Below, in pieces: positions 11,272 to 21,640 of a DNA stretch of 64,000 nucleotides. The DNA is taken from NCBI RefSeq assembly GCF_040183065.1, contig NC_091120.1, positions 21,485,708 to 21,549,707 of the forward strand. The letters are read 5' to 3'. Below the pieces are notes generated by a model. That model was not told the DNA's origin and ran no database searches. It saw only the letters and a program-made list of their open reading frames with translations. Every line of letters begins with the position of its first letter. Within the stretch, counting starts at the first letter, position 1. A program made the translations under genes and the position numbers. The stretch is from Periplaneta americana. Its lineage: Eukaryota; Arthropoda; Insecta; Blattodea; Blattidae.

Positions 11272-12304
11272 TACTTACTTACTTACTTACTTACAAATGG
11301 CTTTTAAGGAACCCGAAGGTTCATTGCCGCCCTCACATAAGCCCGCCAGCGGTCCCTATCCTGTGCAAGATTAATCCAGTCTCTATCATCATACACCACC
11401 TCCCTCAGATCCATTTTAATATTATCCTCCCATCTACGTCTCGGCCTCCCTAAAGGTCTTTTTCCCTCCGGTCTCCCAACTAACACTCTATATGCATTTC
11501 TGGATTCGCCCATACGTGCTACATGCCCTGCCCATCTCAAACGTCTGGATTTAATGTTCCTAATTATGTCAGGTGAAGAATACAATGCGTGCAGTTCTGT
11601 GTTGTGTAACTTTCTCCATTCTCCTGTAACTTCATCCCTCTTAGCCCCAAATATTTTCCTTAGCACCTTATTCTCAAACACCCTGAACCTATGTTCCTCT
11701 CTCAGAGTGAGAGTCCAAGTTTCACAACCATACAGAAGAACCGGTAATATAACTGTTTTATAAATTCTAACTTTCAGATTTTTGGACAGCAGACTGGATG
11801 ATAAGAGCTTCTCAACCGAATAATAACACGCATTTCCCATATTTATTCTGCGTTTAATTTCCTCCCGAGTGTCATTTATATTTGTTACTGTTGCTCCAAG
11901 ATATTTGAATTTTTCCACCTCTTCGAAGGATAAATCTCCAATTTTTATATTTCCATTTCGTACAATATTCTGGTCACGAGACATAATCATATACTTTGTC
12001 TTTTCGGGATTTACTTCCAAACCGATCGCTCTACTTGCTTCAAGTAAAATTTCCGTGTTTTCCCTAATCGTTTGTGTATTTTCTCCTAACATATTCACGT
12101 CATCCGCATAGACAAGAAGCTGATGTAACCCGTTCAATTCCAAACCCTGCCTGTTATCCTGAACTTTCCTAATGGCATATTCTAGAGCGAAGTTAAAAAG
12201 TAAAGGTGATAGTGCATCTCCTTGCTTTAGCCCGCAGTGAATTGGAAAAGTATCAGATAGAAACTGACCTATACGGACTCTGCTGTACGTTTCACTGAGA
12301 CACA

Positions 12305-12305
<1 letters not shown>
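11272..12305 (-). mobile_element. RTE-type LINE copy 2, RT domain open, 5'-truncated
   Basis: On the minus strand the frame is open from the end of the (AAT)n tract to a stop at about 11304, some 335 codons of LINE sequence. Seen in order: [29 protein letters not shown] (catalytic box), the long KYLGATV and YGCETWTLT region, then the RTE-type tail [20 protein letters not shown] and [17 protein letters not shown]. The endonuclease and N-terminal RT are absent. The 3' tail is (GTAA)n, seen as CTTACTTAC at 11272-11294. An intact frame in a truncated copy implies a fairly recent insertion. A methionine further upstream at 12395 lies in flanking sequence and is not part of the element. Confidence 0.85.

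Positions 12306-12344
<39 letters not shown>
12306..12344 (+). repeat. (TTA)n microsatellite
   Basis: About 13 units at the 5' (truncated) edge of RTE copy 2. Confidence 0.9.
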
Positions 12345-12604
12345 GTTATTGATATATGATATGATATATGATATATTTATTCCTCCACCATACATCGGTC
12401 GTGATGGCCCCTCACATGACTGTATACAGTGCCATCACTCCCTTGGATACATGAATTTCTGTTTACGCTTTTTCTTAACCTCCGGCTAAGACATATAAAT
12501 GACCCTGATCACTTTTCTATCACGTCCCTCACCTCTGTTTCCCTCCCTTCTTCTTATATTTGCCCTTCCCTTTCCTAGTTATCTATCTTATTCTTAATTA
12601 ACTA
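12345..12604 (-). mobile_element. Purine-rich retroposon (family X), 3' part
   Basis: On the minus strand the sequence is strongly purine-rich and ends with GGCACTGTATACAGTCATGT, a conserved-looking GC box, AATAAATATATC and an ATATC-type tail. The box GGCACTGTATAC is shared with the element at 46331-46900. I read it as the 3' part of one insertion whose 5' part is 18037-18490, the two being separated by the Tx1-like LINE. Confidence 0.5.
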
Positions 12605-12834
12605 AACAATGACTTCTCTCGATCTCTTATGAATTGGTCCGAACATCAGTTGCTCTGTAGAGCTGGTAGTGAACACATCGCTGAGCAGTGCAGTGTAGTG
12701 AGCTTGTTTACAAAGTTATACTTAAATTCAGACTAATAGGATATACCACCGACATATACGGTAGTGTCTTTAGTTTAGTATATATTATATATTTTTTCGC
12801 CTTTTATATTTCCTAAGTATAAAGTGCAAGATCA

Positions 12835-14109
12835 ATGGCTACCATTCAAAGAAAAAATACAGTGAAAATAGTGTTTACAACTGAAGCGCAGAGACCGTCG
12901 GCATTAGAAATCCATAATTGGATAGATGGAACGTTACACATCACAGAAGACCAAATTGATATGATTCAGCTCAACACACTGGAAAGGTCAGTATATATAA
13001 AACTGGTATCAGCTGTTCATTATGATCGATTGTTGAATAAATATACAGATCCAGTTAACTTTCAATATGATAACGGAACTATAGTTAAAGTGGCCCTACA
13101 GCGTGCAGATGTCAACACAGTTACAGTCCGACTATTTAACTTACCCCCAGAAATAGACGATAAAACAGTAGTCCAGTCCCTTTCACCATACGGAGCTGTT
13201 AGACACGTCCGTCCCGAGGTTTGGAGTACGCAATACAAATACCCCGTACATAATGGAGTTCGAGCGGTGCGTATTGAGATCAAGAAACACATACCGATCA
13301 AATTGGTCATTGCCGGCTATGCTGTCATCCTGCATTATCCAGGACAACCCCAGCTATGTCATATATGTGGCGAAGAATCACATCTACGATCACAGTGTCC
13401 AAATAAAAAGTTTAATCTGCCTGTCAACATTACAGGAAGGAAGCTTTTGTTAAGCGATGTTGTACGTGGAGGGACATCTAATGTACGGGAGCCAACACGG
13501 GTGACCGAGGGAGAAGTCATAATAGACGAGAGCAAACAACAAAATGTGGATATGATTATGGAAGCTACTGTAGAGGAAGAGACCGACACATCCTCGGAGA
13601 CAGAGATGGCAAAATCAGTAGTACCAACAACCGATCATCATACACTAGGCGAACTAGACCAGCCACACGATACTGAGATCGAGCAGGAGCCCACCACAAG
13701 ACAAGCTACAACTGACGAATGCATGGAAACAACTTCAGCTCCTACTATAGTACAACCACTCAATTCTCCTGGAGAATTATCATCAAACACAGATTGCAAC
13801 AACCAAGAGGAACGATCTGTAGGTACTCCTTCTAAGAAACTGAAACAAACACAACATGACTTTCCACGCGACCCACGCCTCAGAGGACGTGATTCGGGGC
13901 CTAGTGTTACATCCCCGGAAAAAAACTTATTGTCGACTCATACAAGCAACAAAATGAAGACCACCCAACGTCCTCACCCATACGCTATATATGGACGCAC
14001 TAAAGAAGGAGGTAAGAAGGACAGCACCGATGAGAAATCCGTTCCCCAAGACGATCTACAAATATCGAATACAGGTGATACTAGCGCCTTGGACACATCC
14101 CAGATTTAA
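12835..14109 (+). CDS. LINE ORF1 protein, CCHC zinc knuckle
   Basis: 424 residues. Such proteins bind the element's RNA and assemble with ORF2 into the retrotransposition particle. Residues about 95-170 form an RRM-like region (VRLFNLPPEIDD, SPYGAVRHVRPEVW, NGVRAVRIEI) leading into IAGYAVILHYPGQPQLC and one CCHC knuckle, C175-X2-C178-X4-H183-X4-C188. This order is typical of Tx1-type and ZCCHC3-like ORF1 proteins. Residues 200-424 are acidic, Ser/Thr-rich and probably disordered, ending in a basic and proline stretch. The first ATG is used because nothing upstream in frame resembles coding sequence. The frame is intact, which argues for a young copy. ORF2 follows after a gap of 149 bp, so its translation must rely on reinitiation or another bypass. 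Confidence 0.85.
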   Translation: MATIQRKNTVKIVFTTEAQRPSALEIHNWIDGTLHITEDQIDMIQLNTLERSVYIKLVSAVHYDRLLNKYTDPVNFQYDNGTIVKVALQRADVNTVTVRLFNLPPEIDDKTVVQSLSPYGAVRHVRPEVWSTQYKYPVHNGVRAVRIEIKKHIPIKLVIAGYAVILHYPGQPQLCHICGEESHLRSQCPNKKFNLPVNITGRKLLLSDVVRGGTSNVREPTRVTEGEVIIDESKQQNVDMIMEATVEEETDTSSETEMAKSVVPTTDHHTLGELDQPHDTEIEQEPTTRQATTDECMETTSAPTIVQPLNSPGELSSNTDCNNQEERSVGTPSKKLKQTQHDFPRDPRLRGRDSGPSVTSPEKNLLSTHTSNKMKTTQRPHPYAIYGRTKEGGKKDSTDEKSVPQDDLQISNTGDTSALDTSQI

Positions 14110-14258
14110 CGAAGCTGAGATTCCCGAGTTGACTTTCTTTTATACATTAATGATATTGATGTCCGATACAGGAAATAACATACTCATGAAATATTATTTA
14201 GCAGAACATCAGCACGATGAAATATGATCATTTTTGTTTCATTTTAATTTTACTATTG

Positions 14259-17200
14259 ATGACTACAATTGAAAACATCGCAACATTGAATATTAATTGT
14301 CTACGAAGTCAAGGTAAACAGCATTTATTACGAGAATTTATTTATGATAATGACATCGATATTTTATTCCTACAAGAAGTAAATATCGATAATTTTGATT
14401 TTTTAGGTGCTAGATATAGTTCGGTGTGCAATATAGGAGAGGAGCAAAGAGGCACAGCAATAATCTATCGTGCAGGCTATACAATACAACAGAGTGAGAT
14501 TCACCCTAGTGGGAGGCTTACAACTGTATTAATGGGCGATAACACACTTTTAATTAATCTGTACTTGCATTCCGGTTCAAACAGACGACAGGAAAGAGAA
14601 GATTTCATATCACGTGACGTACCCTATTACTTAAGTCAGAGATATGAGAAATTGATCATTGGAGGCGATTTTAATTGTGTCCTACATTGCAAGGACCAAA
14701 CAGGGACATATCATCCGTCTCTAGCACTGGACCGTCTCACAAATGACTTGCATTTAATTGATGTCTGGGAGAAGTTAAGAGGTAATGACGTTCAATTCAC
14801 CTTTCATCAAGGCAACTCATCATCAAGAATAGATCGATTTTATATTAATAGAACAATACAAACCTTTCTACGGCGGATAGAAGTTCATCCTGTACCCTTC
14901 TCTGATCACGATTGTGTATTGATGGTTTTATCTAGAATTCATAATGCTCCACAAATTGGAAGGAGTTACTGGAAACTCAATTCTAAATTGATATGTGATG
15001 AAGAAGTTATGAACGAGTTTTCTTCATGGTGGGAGACGTTGAGTGTTCGAGCAGAAAGATCGAAACATACTGAATTAAGAAAATGGGTGTACATATATAA
15101 GCCAGCCATAAGATCTTTCTTTCGAAATCAAGGGATCATTAAAGCAAAAGATCGCAAATCCAAATTACAGTTCTATTATAACGTAATTTATGATCTGTAT
15201 CAGCAACAGTGCGAAGGGAAAGACGTTACTAAACACATGAATACTGTGAAAATAAGACTTTGTAAACTGCAGGAAGACATATTAAAGGGTTCCACTGTTA
15301 GATGTCACACAGAATCGATAATTTCTGGAGAAAAAGCTGCATTATTTCACATTGCATGCGAAAAGAAACGAGGACAAACGAAAGTTATGAGCAATTTGTT
15401 ATTAAAAAATAATGAGAGGACCACTTCAACTACAGAGTGTCTAAAAGAAGCTGAAAGACACTTTGCAAGCGTCTTTTGTAGAGAAAATTGTTCACCCGAC
15501 GACCAGCAAATCCTATTGAACAATATTCAAAATACAATTACTCCAGACGATCAACTGCGGTTAGAAGAGGATATAAGTGAAACCGAATTGAAAGAAGCAA
15601 TTTTGACAGCTAGCTCTAAATCATCTCCTGGACCAGATGGTATAGACTATAATTTTTACAAAAAATGCTGGGCATATATTAAGCGACCTCTACTAAATGT
15701 AATGAATGAAATTTTTAAAACTTCTGTTGAGTGTGTAGGATTTAATGAAGGAATAATTGTGTTAATCCCTAAAATCCCGAAACCGCAGATGATTACAGAA
15801 TACCGACCTATCACTCTGCTCAACACTGACTACAAATTATTTATGAAAATATTAGCAAATAGAATTCGACCTTGCATGGATCATCTTATAGCGCCCGGAC
15901 AAACCTGTTCAGTGCCAGGAAGAACTATAATCAATAATCTGATATCAATAAGAGACACTATCATCCAAAGTAGTGAAATGCCCATGCAGAAAGTTGCTAT
16001 TTTAAATATCGACATGGAAAAAGCATTTGATAGGGTTAGCCAAGAATACCTGTTCACAGTTCTTGAACAATTTAGGTTTCCTCGACTAATTGCAGATTCC
16101 ATCCAGAGATTATATAGAAATGCCCATTCTCGTATACAAATCAATGGATATTTTACAAAACCTATACCGATACAGAAATCAGTTCGACAAGGATGTCCAC
16201 TTTCAATGATATTATTTACACTTTGTTTGGAACCATTACTTCGGATGATTGATAGACATTTGACCCTCATGCCTAATCCTTTGGGTATACCAACAGTACA
16301 AGCTTATGCTGATGATATTTCTGTCATATGTAGGAATGAAAGTCAACTTGGCAACCTGGTGGATATTCTCACACTTTATTGTAACGCAACAAATGCTAGA
16401 GTTAATTATAAGAAATCAGCTCTATTACCCCTTGGTGAATGGAACCCAGAAATTTCAATCGCACACATACCAGTTCGTTTTGAAGCACGCATCTTAGGAA
16501 TTATTTTTTCTCCTCGACTTGATGATATAATAGAGAATAATTGGCAGTCTACGTTAAATAAACTGCGTGGGACATTACATCAGCATCTAAGTAGGAACCT
16601 AAACCTATTACAAAAAGTATGGCATGTTAATACGTTTGCACTCTCGAAATTGTGGTACCTTGCTCAAGTTTTACCAATGCCGGACAAGGTATCTCAGAAA
16701 ATTGAACAGTTAATCGGATACTATGTCTGGCGAGGATACCCATTCCGTGTTGCACGCCCGCAGTTGAGACGGAAAATTACAGAAGGCGGCCTGAATTTAA
16801 TATTTGTAAGCATAAAATGTCATTCCCTGTTAATGAAAACCATAATATTAGCTAAAAATGGTATTGGTCATCCACAAGATATAGTTTTTTGGAGACAGTT
16901 CTTCCAGCTATCTACTTCTCGTCGCGGAACAATAGGTAGCCACTTTCGTAAAACTATCAACTTGATGGAGTCTCTTCCTAATACTGTTACCTCTGATATA
17001 ACCCGTATAAACACCAAAGAGATATATCACTGTCTTCATCAGTCATTGTATGAAATTCCATACATACAACAAAAATTCCCAAACAAAAACTGGTTACGTA
17101 TTTGGACATGTTTTAAGTGGTCTAACGTTCCAAGTGAATGGAAGGTGACTACATATGAAGTAGTTAATGAAATTGTACCTACTGAACATAAAAAGTACAT

Positions 17201-17555
17201 GTGTAATATGGTTCTGTCTCCATTATGCAAGAGATGTGGACAAATAGATACGGTAAGACATAGGTTAACCAATTGCAATGCTCAAGTTACACAAATGTGG
17301 ACATGGCTGAGACGACATCTGCAGAGAATACATCGGATTGACAATCCTAATGATATATTGCGCATCCTCCTAGAGATGGAATTACCTTCAGCTGCACATT
17401 CATATACATCTACATGGCTCACGATGGGATATATTCCATATTGCATGAGAAGTACCACTCCATCACTGCAAGGTTTTCTGACATTTTTAAGAGGTCATCA
17501 CAAGCATTTAAAACCAAATTTAAGATATAAGATTCAGTGTATTATTAATAGGTAG
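14259..17555 (+). CDS. LINE ORF2 protein: APE endonuclease and reverse transcriptase
   Basis: 1098 residues from the preferred ATG at 14259; an in-frame ATG 14 codons upstream (14217) precedes only a hydrophobic leader. The protein nicks target DNA and reverse transcribes its RNA from the nick. Numbering from 14217, the endonuclease shows TLNINCL (24-30), FLQEVN with E54, GGDFN (149-153) and SDHD (229-232). The RT shows SSPGPDGIDYNFY, LIPKIPKPQMITEYRPITLL, MEKAFDR with D605, VRQGCPLSMILF and YADD (697-700). Near the C-terminus is a Cys/His motif, C1004-X2-C1007-X7-H1015-X4-C1020, as in many LINE ORF2 proteins. All catalytic residues I can check are present and the frame has no stop. Assignment to the Tx1 clade rests on remembered family motifs and should be treated as likely, not proven. 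Confidence 0.88.
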   Translation: MTTIENIATLNINCLRSQGKQHLLREFIYDNDIDILFLQEVNIDNFDFLGARYSSVCNIGEEQRGTAIIYRAGYTIQQSEIHPSGRLTTVLMGDNTLLINLYLHSGSNRRQEREDFISRDVPYYLSQRYEKLIIGGDFNCVLHCKDQTGTYHPSLALDRLTNDLHLIDVWEKLRGNDVQFTFHQGNSSSRIDRFYINRTIQTFLRRIEVHPVPFSDHDCVLMVLSRIHNAPQIGRSYWKLNSKLICDEEVMNEFSSWWETLSVRAERSKHTELRKWVYIYKPAIRSFFRNQGIIKAKDRKSKLQFYYNVIYDLYQQQCEGKDVTKHMNTVKIRLCKLQEDILKGSTVRCHTESIISGEKAALFHIACEKKRGQTKVMSNLLLKNNERTTSTTECLKEAERHFASVFCRENCSPDDQQILLNNIQNTITPDDQLRLEEDISETELKEAILTASSKSSPGPDGIDYNFYKKCWAYIKRPLLNVMNEIFKTSVECVGFNEGIIVLIPKIPKPQMITEYRPITLLNTDYKLFMKILANRIRPCMDHLIAPGQTCSVPGRTIINNLISIRDTIIQSSEMPMQKVAILNIDMEKAFDRVSQEYLFTVLEQFRFPRLIADSIQRLYRNAHSRIQINGYFTKPIPIQKSVRQGCPLSMILFTLCLEPLLRMIDRHLTLMPNPLGIPTVQAYADDISVICRNESQLGNLVDILTLYCNATNARVNYKKSALLPLGEWNPEISIAHIPVRFEARILGIIFSPRLDDIIENNWQSTLNKLRGTLHQHLSRNLNLLQKVWHVNTFALSKLWYLAQVLPMPDKVSQKIEQLIGYYVWRGYPFRVARPQLRRKITEGGLNLIFVSIKCHSLLMKTIILAKNGIGHPQDIVFWRQFFQLSTSRRGTIGSHFRKTINLMESLPNTVTSDITRINTKEIYHCLHQSLYEIPYIQQKFPNKNWLRIWTCFKWSNVPSEWKVTTYEVVNEIVPTEHKKYMCNMVLSPLCKRCGQIDTVRHRLTNCNAQVTQMWTWLRRHLQRIHRIDNPNDILRILLEMELPSAAHSYTSTWLTMGYIPYCMRSTTPSLQGFLTFLRGHHKHLKPNLRYKIQCIINR

Positions 17556-18036
17556 TTAAAAAAAAAAGTCTAAGTAGTCTAAGCTGTTCCTCATCAATGT
17601 CTGTTCATTTGAGTATTTCTGGGACAGGGGTTGGAGGTGTTTTTGTTGTGTCGTGTTTTAAACGTGAATTGGTGGAGAGTTGTGAGTTCACCTTGCTTTT
17701 GTCTGGGTAGGATGAATAACTGCAGCACTTTCTTTCTATTTGTATATTTTTGTACGCTTTATAGTGATTGATATTGTTTAATGTAAGGAACATCTGTGAA
17801 GTCTGACATTTCTTAGAGCGTGTGATATTATTGTGAGTTTTAAGTAGGACAGCTTTTCTCGGCAACCACTCAGAGATCATGAAAAGTGACCGACATAAAG
17901 TGAAGTTTATTTGTGTCCAACCTCATTTCATCTTTGAATTATTACTTTGTTAAGTTTGTAAGGTAAAATCGTAATATGTAATATTTCTCAATAAAAAAAA
18001 AAAAAAATAAAATAAAAAAAAAAATAAAAAAAAAAA
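17556..18036 (+). other. LINE 3' UTR and poly(A) tail
   Basis: Noncoding tail of the Tx1-like LINE. AATAAA at about 17991 overlaps an A-rich run with a few T interruptions that ends at 18036. Adjacent sequence (CATTGTTTATATTTG) belongs to the interrupted host retroposon. Confidence 0.7.
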
Positions 18037-18489
18037 ACATTGTTTATATTTGTTGAACTCTTCCATAGTTGTTAACTTATTTATTCACTTGAATCACTAA
18101 CATTCACTAACCATTAATTCCCATTAATCTAATCTGTATAATTTCAGATGAATTAGTTCCTACCGTTTCATTACCTTTCCATTCCCACTTTCTTTATTAT
18201 ATTTGTATCACTACTTACTTGTATATATCTTATTCGTTTTCACCATTATTCCCTTGCCTTACCGTCTTTTCTGTTACTCTCACTCTTTTCACTTTATCAC
18301 TTTCTTACGTTTTGCCACTCATGCACCAACCTCTTAAGTTATAAGCTTTCTGTCCCTTACTTCTTCCCACTGACAAACCTCTATTCGGTGTCCCTAATGT
18401 TGCTTCATCCCTTCCAGTTCTTGTAGAATCTTGTCTTCTTATCTTGGTATCTTCTTCATCTTTCGATCCCTTCTGTAGTTGCTGACCCA

Positions 18490-18490
<1 letters not shown>
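18037..18490 (-). mobile_element. Purine-rich retroposon (family X), 5' part
   Basis: On the minus strand it starts at the (AAT)n edge, carries the small ORF at 18490-18305, and continues purine-rich to the LINE poly(A). Together with 12345-12604 it adds up to roughly 710 bp, near the 570 bp of the relative at 46331-46900. Confidence 0.5.
18305..18490 (-). CDS. Small basic ORF of family X
   Basis: 61 codons, rich in Lys, Arg, Gln, Ser and Asp, ending in KAYNLRGWCMSGKT. The copy at 46361-46576 ends in KQYDLSKWCGREIN at the same distance from the stop. The pattern [KQ]-x-Y-[DN]-L-x-x-W-C in two diverged copies suggests a once-selected peptide, but two copies are not proof. Function unknown; no known domain recognised. 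Confidence 0.35.

Positions 18491-18542
<52 letters not shown>
18491..18542 (+). repeat. (ATT)n microsatellite
   Basis: About 17 units, followed by TGTTACTATTATTACATC, which recurs at 20182-20199 after RTE copy 4. Confidence 0.9.
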
Positions 18543-18547
<5 letters not shown>

Positions 18548-18574
18548 TACTATTATTACATCATTTTGGGAATA

Positions 18575-18952
18575 AAGTTCTTAGGAAAATATTTGGGGCT
18601 AGGAGGGATGAAGTTACAGGAGAACGGAGAAAGTTATACAACGCAGAACTGCACACAATTGTATTCTTCACATGACATAATTAGGAAAATCAAATCCAGA
18701 CATTTGAGATGTGTAGAGCATATAGCACGTACGGATGAATCCATAAATGCGTATAGAATGTTAGTTGGGAGGCCAAAGGGGAACAGACGTTTGGGGAGGC
18801 CGAGACGTAGCTGGGACTATAATATTAAAATGTATTTGAGGGAGGTGGGATATTATGGTAGAGACTGGATTAACCTTGCTCAGGATAGGGTCCGATGGCG
18901 CGCTTATATGAGAACGGCAATGAACCTCCGGGTTCTCTAAAGACATCTGTAA
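18575..18952 (+). pseudogene. RTE-type LINE copy 3, 3' end only
   Basis: Encodes just the C-terminal part: LGKYLGLGGMKLQ (shifted frame), then RHLRCVEHIARTDESINAYR, GRPKGNRRLGRPRRSWDYNI and [14 protein letters not shown]. It belongs to the same subfamily as copy 1 (WDYNIK where others have WEDNIK). Ends in GTAAGTAAG and (ATT)n. Confidence 0.8.
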
Positions 18953-18960
18953 GTAAGTAT

Positions 18961-18962
18961 TA

Positions 18963-19002
<40 letters not shown>
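18961..19002 (+). repeat. (ATT)n microsatellite between RTE copies 3 and 4
   Basis: About 13 units, directly after the GTAAG tail of copy 3 and before the 5' end of copy 4. Confidence 0.9.
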
Positions 19003-20130
19003 TATAGAGGAGACGGCCTCCAGATATGGAGGGTACCTGCGAATATATTGAATAAGCAGTCGTGAACAGACGATAAGGGGTGGTCCTCCAGCTTGGGGGT
19101 TGGGCGAAGGGCTAACAACCCATCACCGTAAAAAACAGCTTGTTACGAATCCCTACAATAAGCCTCGGAATAGGACTGATTCTCTGGCACGACCACAGCA
19201 AAGGAATAAGGTTTTGAGATTTGGCACTTGGAACGTAACTAGTCTTTATAGAACAGGAGGGGTAACATTAGTAGCAAAAGAACTAGCTAGATATAGAATA
19301 GACTTCGTGGGAGTACAAGAGGTTAGGTTAGATGGGAATGGCTTATCACAAATAGGAGATTACTTGTTGTATTATGGGGAAGGAAAGCGATCGGTTTGGA
19401 AGTAAATCCCGAAAAGACAAAGTATATGATTATGTCTCGTGACGGGAATGTTGTACGAAATGGAAATATAAAAATTGGAAATTTATCCTTCGAAGAGGTG
19501 GAAAAATTCAAATATCTTGGAGCAACAGTAACAAATATAAATGACACTCGGGAGGAAATTAAACGCAGAATAAATATGGGAAATGCGTGTTATTATTCGG
19601 TTGAGAAGCTTTTATCATCCAGTCTGCTGTCCAAACATCTGAAAGTTAGAATTTATAAAACAGTTATATTACCAGTTGTTCTGTATGGTTGTGAAACTTG
19701 GACTCTCACTCTGAGAGAGAAACATAGGTTAAGGGTGTTTGAGAATAAGGTGCTTAGGAAAATATTTGGGGCTAAGCGGGATGAAGTTACAGGAGAATGG
19801 AGAAAGTTACACAACACAGAACTGCAGGCATTGTATTCTTCACCTGACATAATTAGGAACATTAAATCCAGACGTTTGAGATGGGCAGGGCATGTAGCAC
19901 GTATGGGCGAATCCAGAAATGCATATAGAGTGTTTGTTGTAAGGCCAGAGGGGAAAAGACCTTTAGGGGGGCCGAGACGTAGATGGGAGGATAATATTAA
20001 AATGGATTTGAAGGAGGTGGGGTATGATGATAGAGACTGGATTAATCTTGCACAGGATAGGGACCGCTGGCGAGCTTATGTGAGGGCGGCAATGAACCTT
20101 CGGGTTCCTTAAAAGTCATTTGTAAGTAAG

Positions 20131-20136
<6 letters not shown>
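19003..20136 (+). mobile_element. RTE-type LINE copy 4 with an internal deletion
   Basis: Starts with 5' UTR-like sequence, then a frame (19100-19405) with the N-terminal APE endonuclease: RFGTWNVTSLYRTGG and FVGVQEVRLDGNGL. At about 19386-19391 it jumps from the endonuclease (YYGEG) into the RT region just after the YADD box ([11 protein letters not shown] in the other copies). A second frame (19396-20112) then covers the rest of the RT tail through [14 protein letters not shown] and [11 protein letters not shown] motifs. Two to three kilobases of the parent are missing, including all catalytic RT residues. The tail is (GTAA)n. It is the only copy here with the endonuclease. Confidence 0.8.

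Positions 20137-20180
<44 letters not shown>
20137..20180 (+). repeat. (ATT)n microsatellite
   Basis: About 14 units after the GTAAG tail of RTE copy 4. Confidence 0.9.
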
Positions 20181-20199
20181 TTGTTACTATTATTACATC

Positions 20200-21640
20200 T
20201 ATTTTTTATATTTTATGCGATAGACCACTTACATTATGCAGTATAAAAGAAGCTATATCCTCAACAATTCTCACAATATTTCCGAACTATTGATTTAAGG
20301 GAATTACTGGATTTTTACTGTAAACTTTTCGTTATTTGCCAACTGGGATCAATTGTAGCATCTAATATCGCAACAAGGAAGTTTACACAGTACAGCAAGT
20401 GTCAATTTTAGGAATAAATTTTAGGTTAAATTCAACTCAATCGAATTACTGATAAGGCTAGCAGTTAATATGATTGAACTTAGTGAGGGGGCTGGTTTGG
20501 AGGGGTGGGAAGTGAGACCTTACAATTCCTGATGAGCTCCCGAGAACTGCTGTCCTTCAGAAGCCCCGCAAGGCTCGCTCAGTATTACAGAGAGGGGTGC
20601 TCGGAGGGGTAGTAGGAATTGAAACACACACCCGGCAGGAAGGTAAGGAAAACAGACTATAGACACACGCCGGAAAACGGCGGATGAAAAGGAAATATCG
20701 AGTTCGAAGGAATTTTCTAGTCTGGTGCACATGGATTGCAAAACCCATCCTCACCGTAGAGCAAATGTACCTCATGGAACCTATTAAAAAGGAAAATAAT
20801 TAATTAATTTTGTATATCCTGCGCGAATAGCTGGTTTATGAACTATTAAAGCATCCACAGAAAGCCGTTTCACTAACATTATCAACAATTCCCTTTTCAT
20901 TATCATCTCCTTTCAAAAAAGACATTCTGTGAAACAGTTATGTTATTGTTTTGTTTGTTTCATGGCCTACTTCATTATGAATACACACATATTTATTTTG
21001 TGCGAGATCGTGCGTATTTGCTTGTTTTCCGCACAGAACCAATACGCGGTAAGTGTGTAATACCACATTCAGTATTCCAAACGTAACACACATAACAATT
21101 TCCCTCTTCTTACCGCTTAAGCGCGACATTCATTTTACTGCTTTAGGCTTTTAACATATTATTTTTAGAGACGTTTAACATAGTAATAATTATAAATTGG
21201 AAACTTACCACTGCAATTTCACCTAAATTGCATTGTTAATTATTGTTTTTAAATATTTGCAAAAATTAAGTAAAGTCTACTACTCCACGAAACTTATTGC
21301 ATTCCTGATACAAGTAACATTAAGGAAGCCGTGAAAAAATCAACAAGACTCCAGTTGCCGATGTTATTACTGCAATATGTTATATAAATAATATTGTTAA
21401 AATATTAAAATGAAAAATAAATCATTACATAACCTTACCGTTTGTTTCAAGTTCGCATTTATAGACTGGGGGGAAAAAAGACAGACGTATATCACGGCCT
21501 GCTGGAGTATAGATATTTTTGTTTTCTAAAGTTGCCGTCATTAAACAGAAACGAAGATGGAGATTTCATTACAGCTAATTAGAAATTCGTCTTTCAGGTA
21601 TGTAATAAACGATCTTCGCACAAAATAATGTGCGATACAC
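20200..21640. other. Unassigned, with a GC-richer patch
   Basis: 20515-20740 is noticeably GC-richer than its flanks and contains a donor-like GGAAGGTAAGG at about 20637-20647. No conserved protein is encoded in any frame that I recognise. The remainder is AT-rich and featureless. Confidence 0.35.

Larger units (their letters stand above)
12605..18036 (+). mobile_element. Tx1-like (L1 group) LINE, apparently full length
   Basis: About 5.4 kb with a 5' UTR (edge uncertain, somewhere in 12605-12660), ORF1 at 12835-14109, ORF2 at 14259-17555, a 0.45-kb 3' UTR and an impure poly(A) tail. Two ORFs, a single-CCHC ORF1 with an RRM-like core, an APE endonuclease and an RT with the motif VPGRTIINNLISIRD point to the Tx1/L1 side of LINEs rather than RTE, Jockey or R1. 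Both frames are free of stops. No target duplication could be fixed because the 5' edge is unclear. Confidence 0.8.

Noticed and set aside
12307..12395. Methionine upstream of the RTE copy 2 frame and its poly-Asn stretch
   Set aside because: The start lies in flanking sequence and the Asn run is (AAT)n read through; the LINE part begins at about 12305.
15881..16270. 129-codon minus-strand frame inside LINE ORF2
   Set aside because: Shadow of the strongly supported reverse transcriptase frame.
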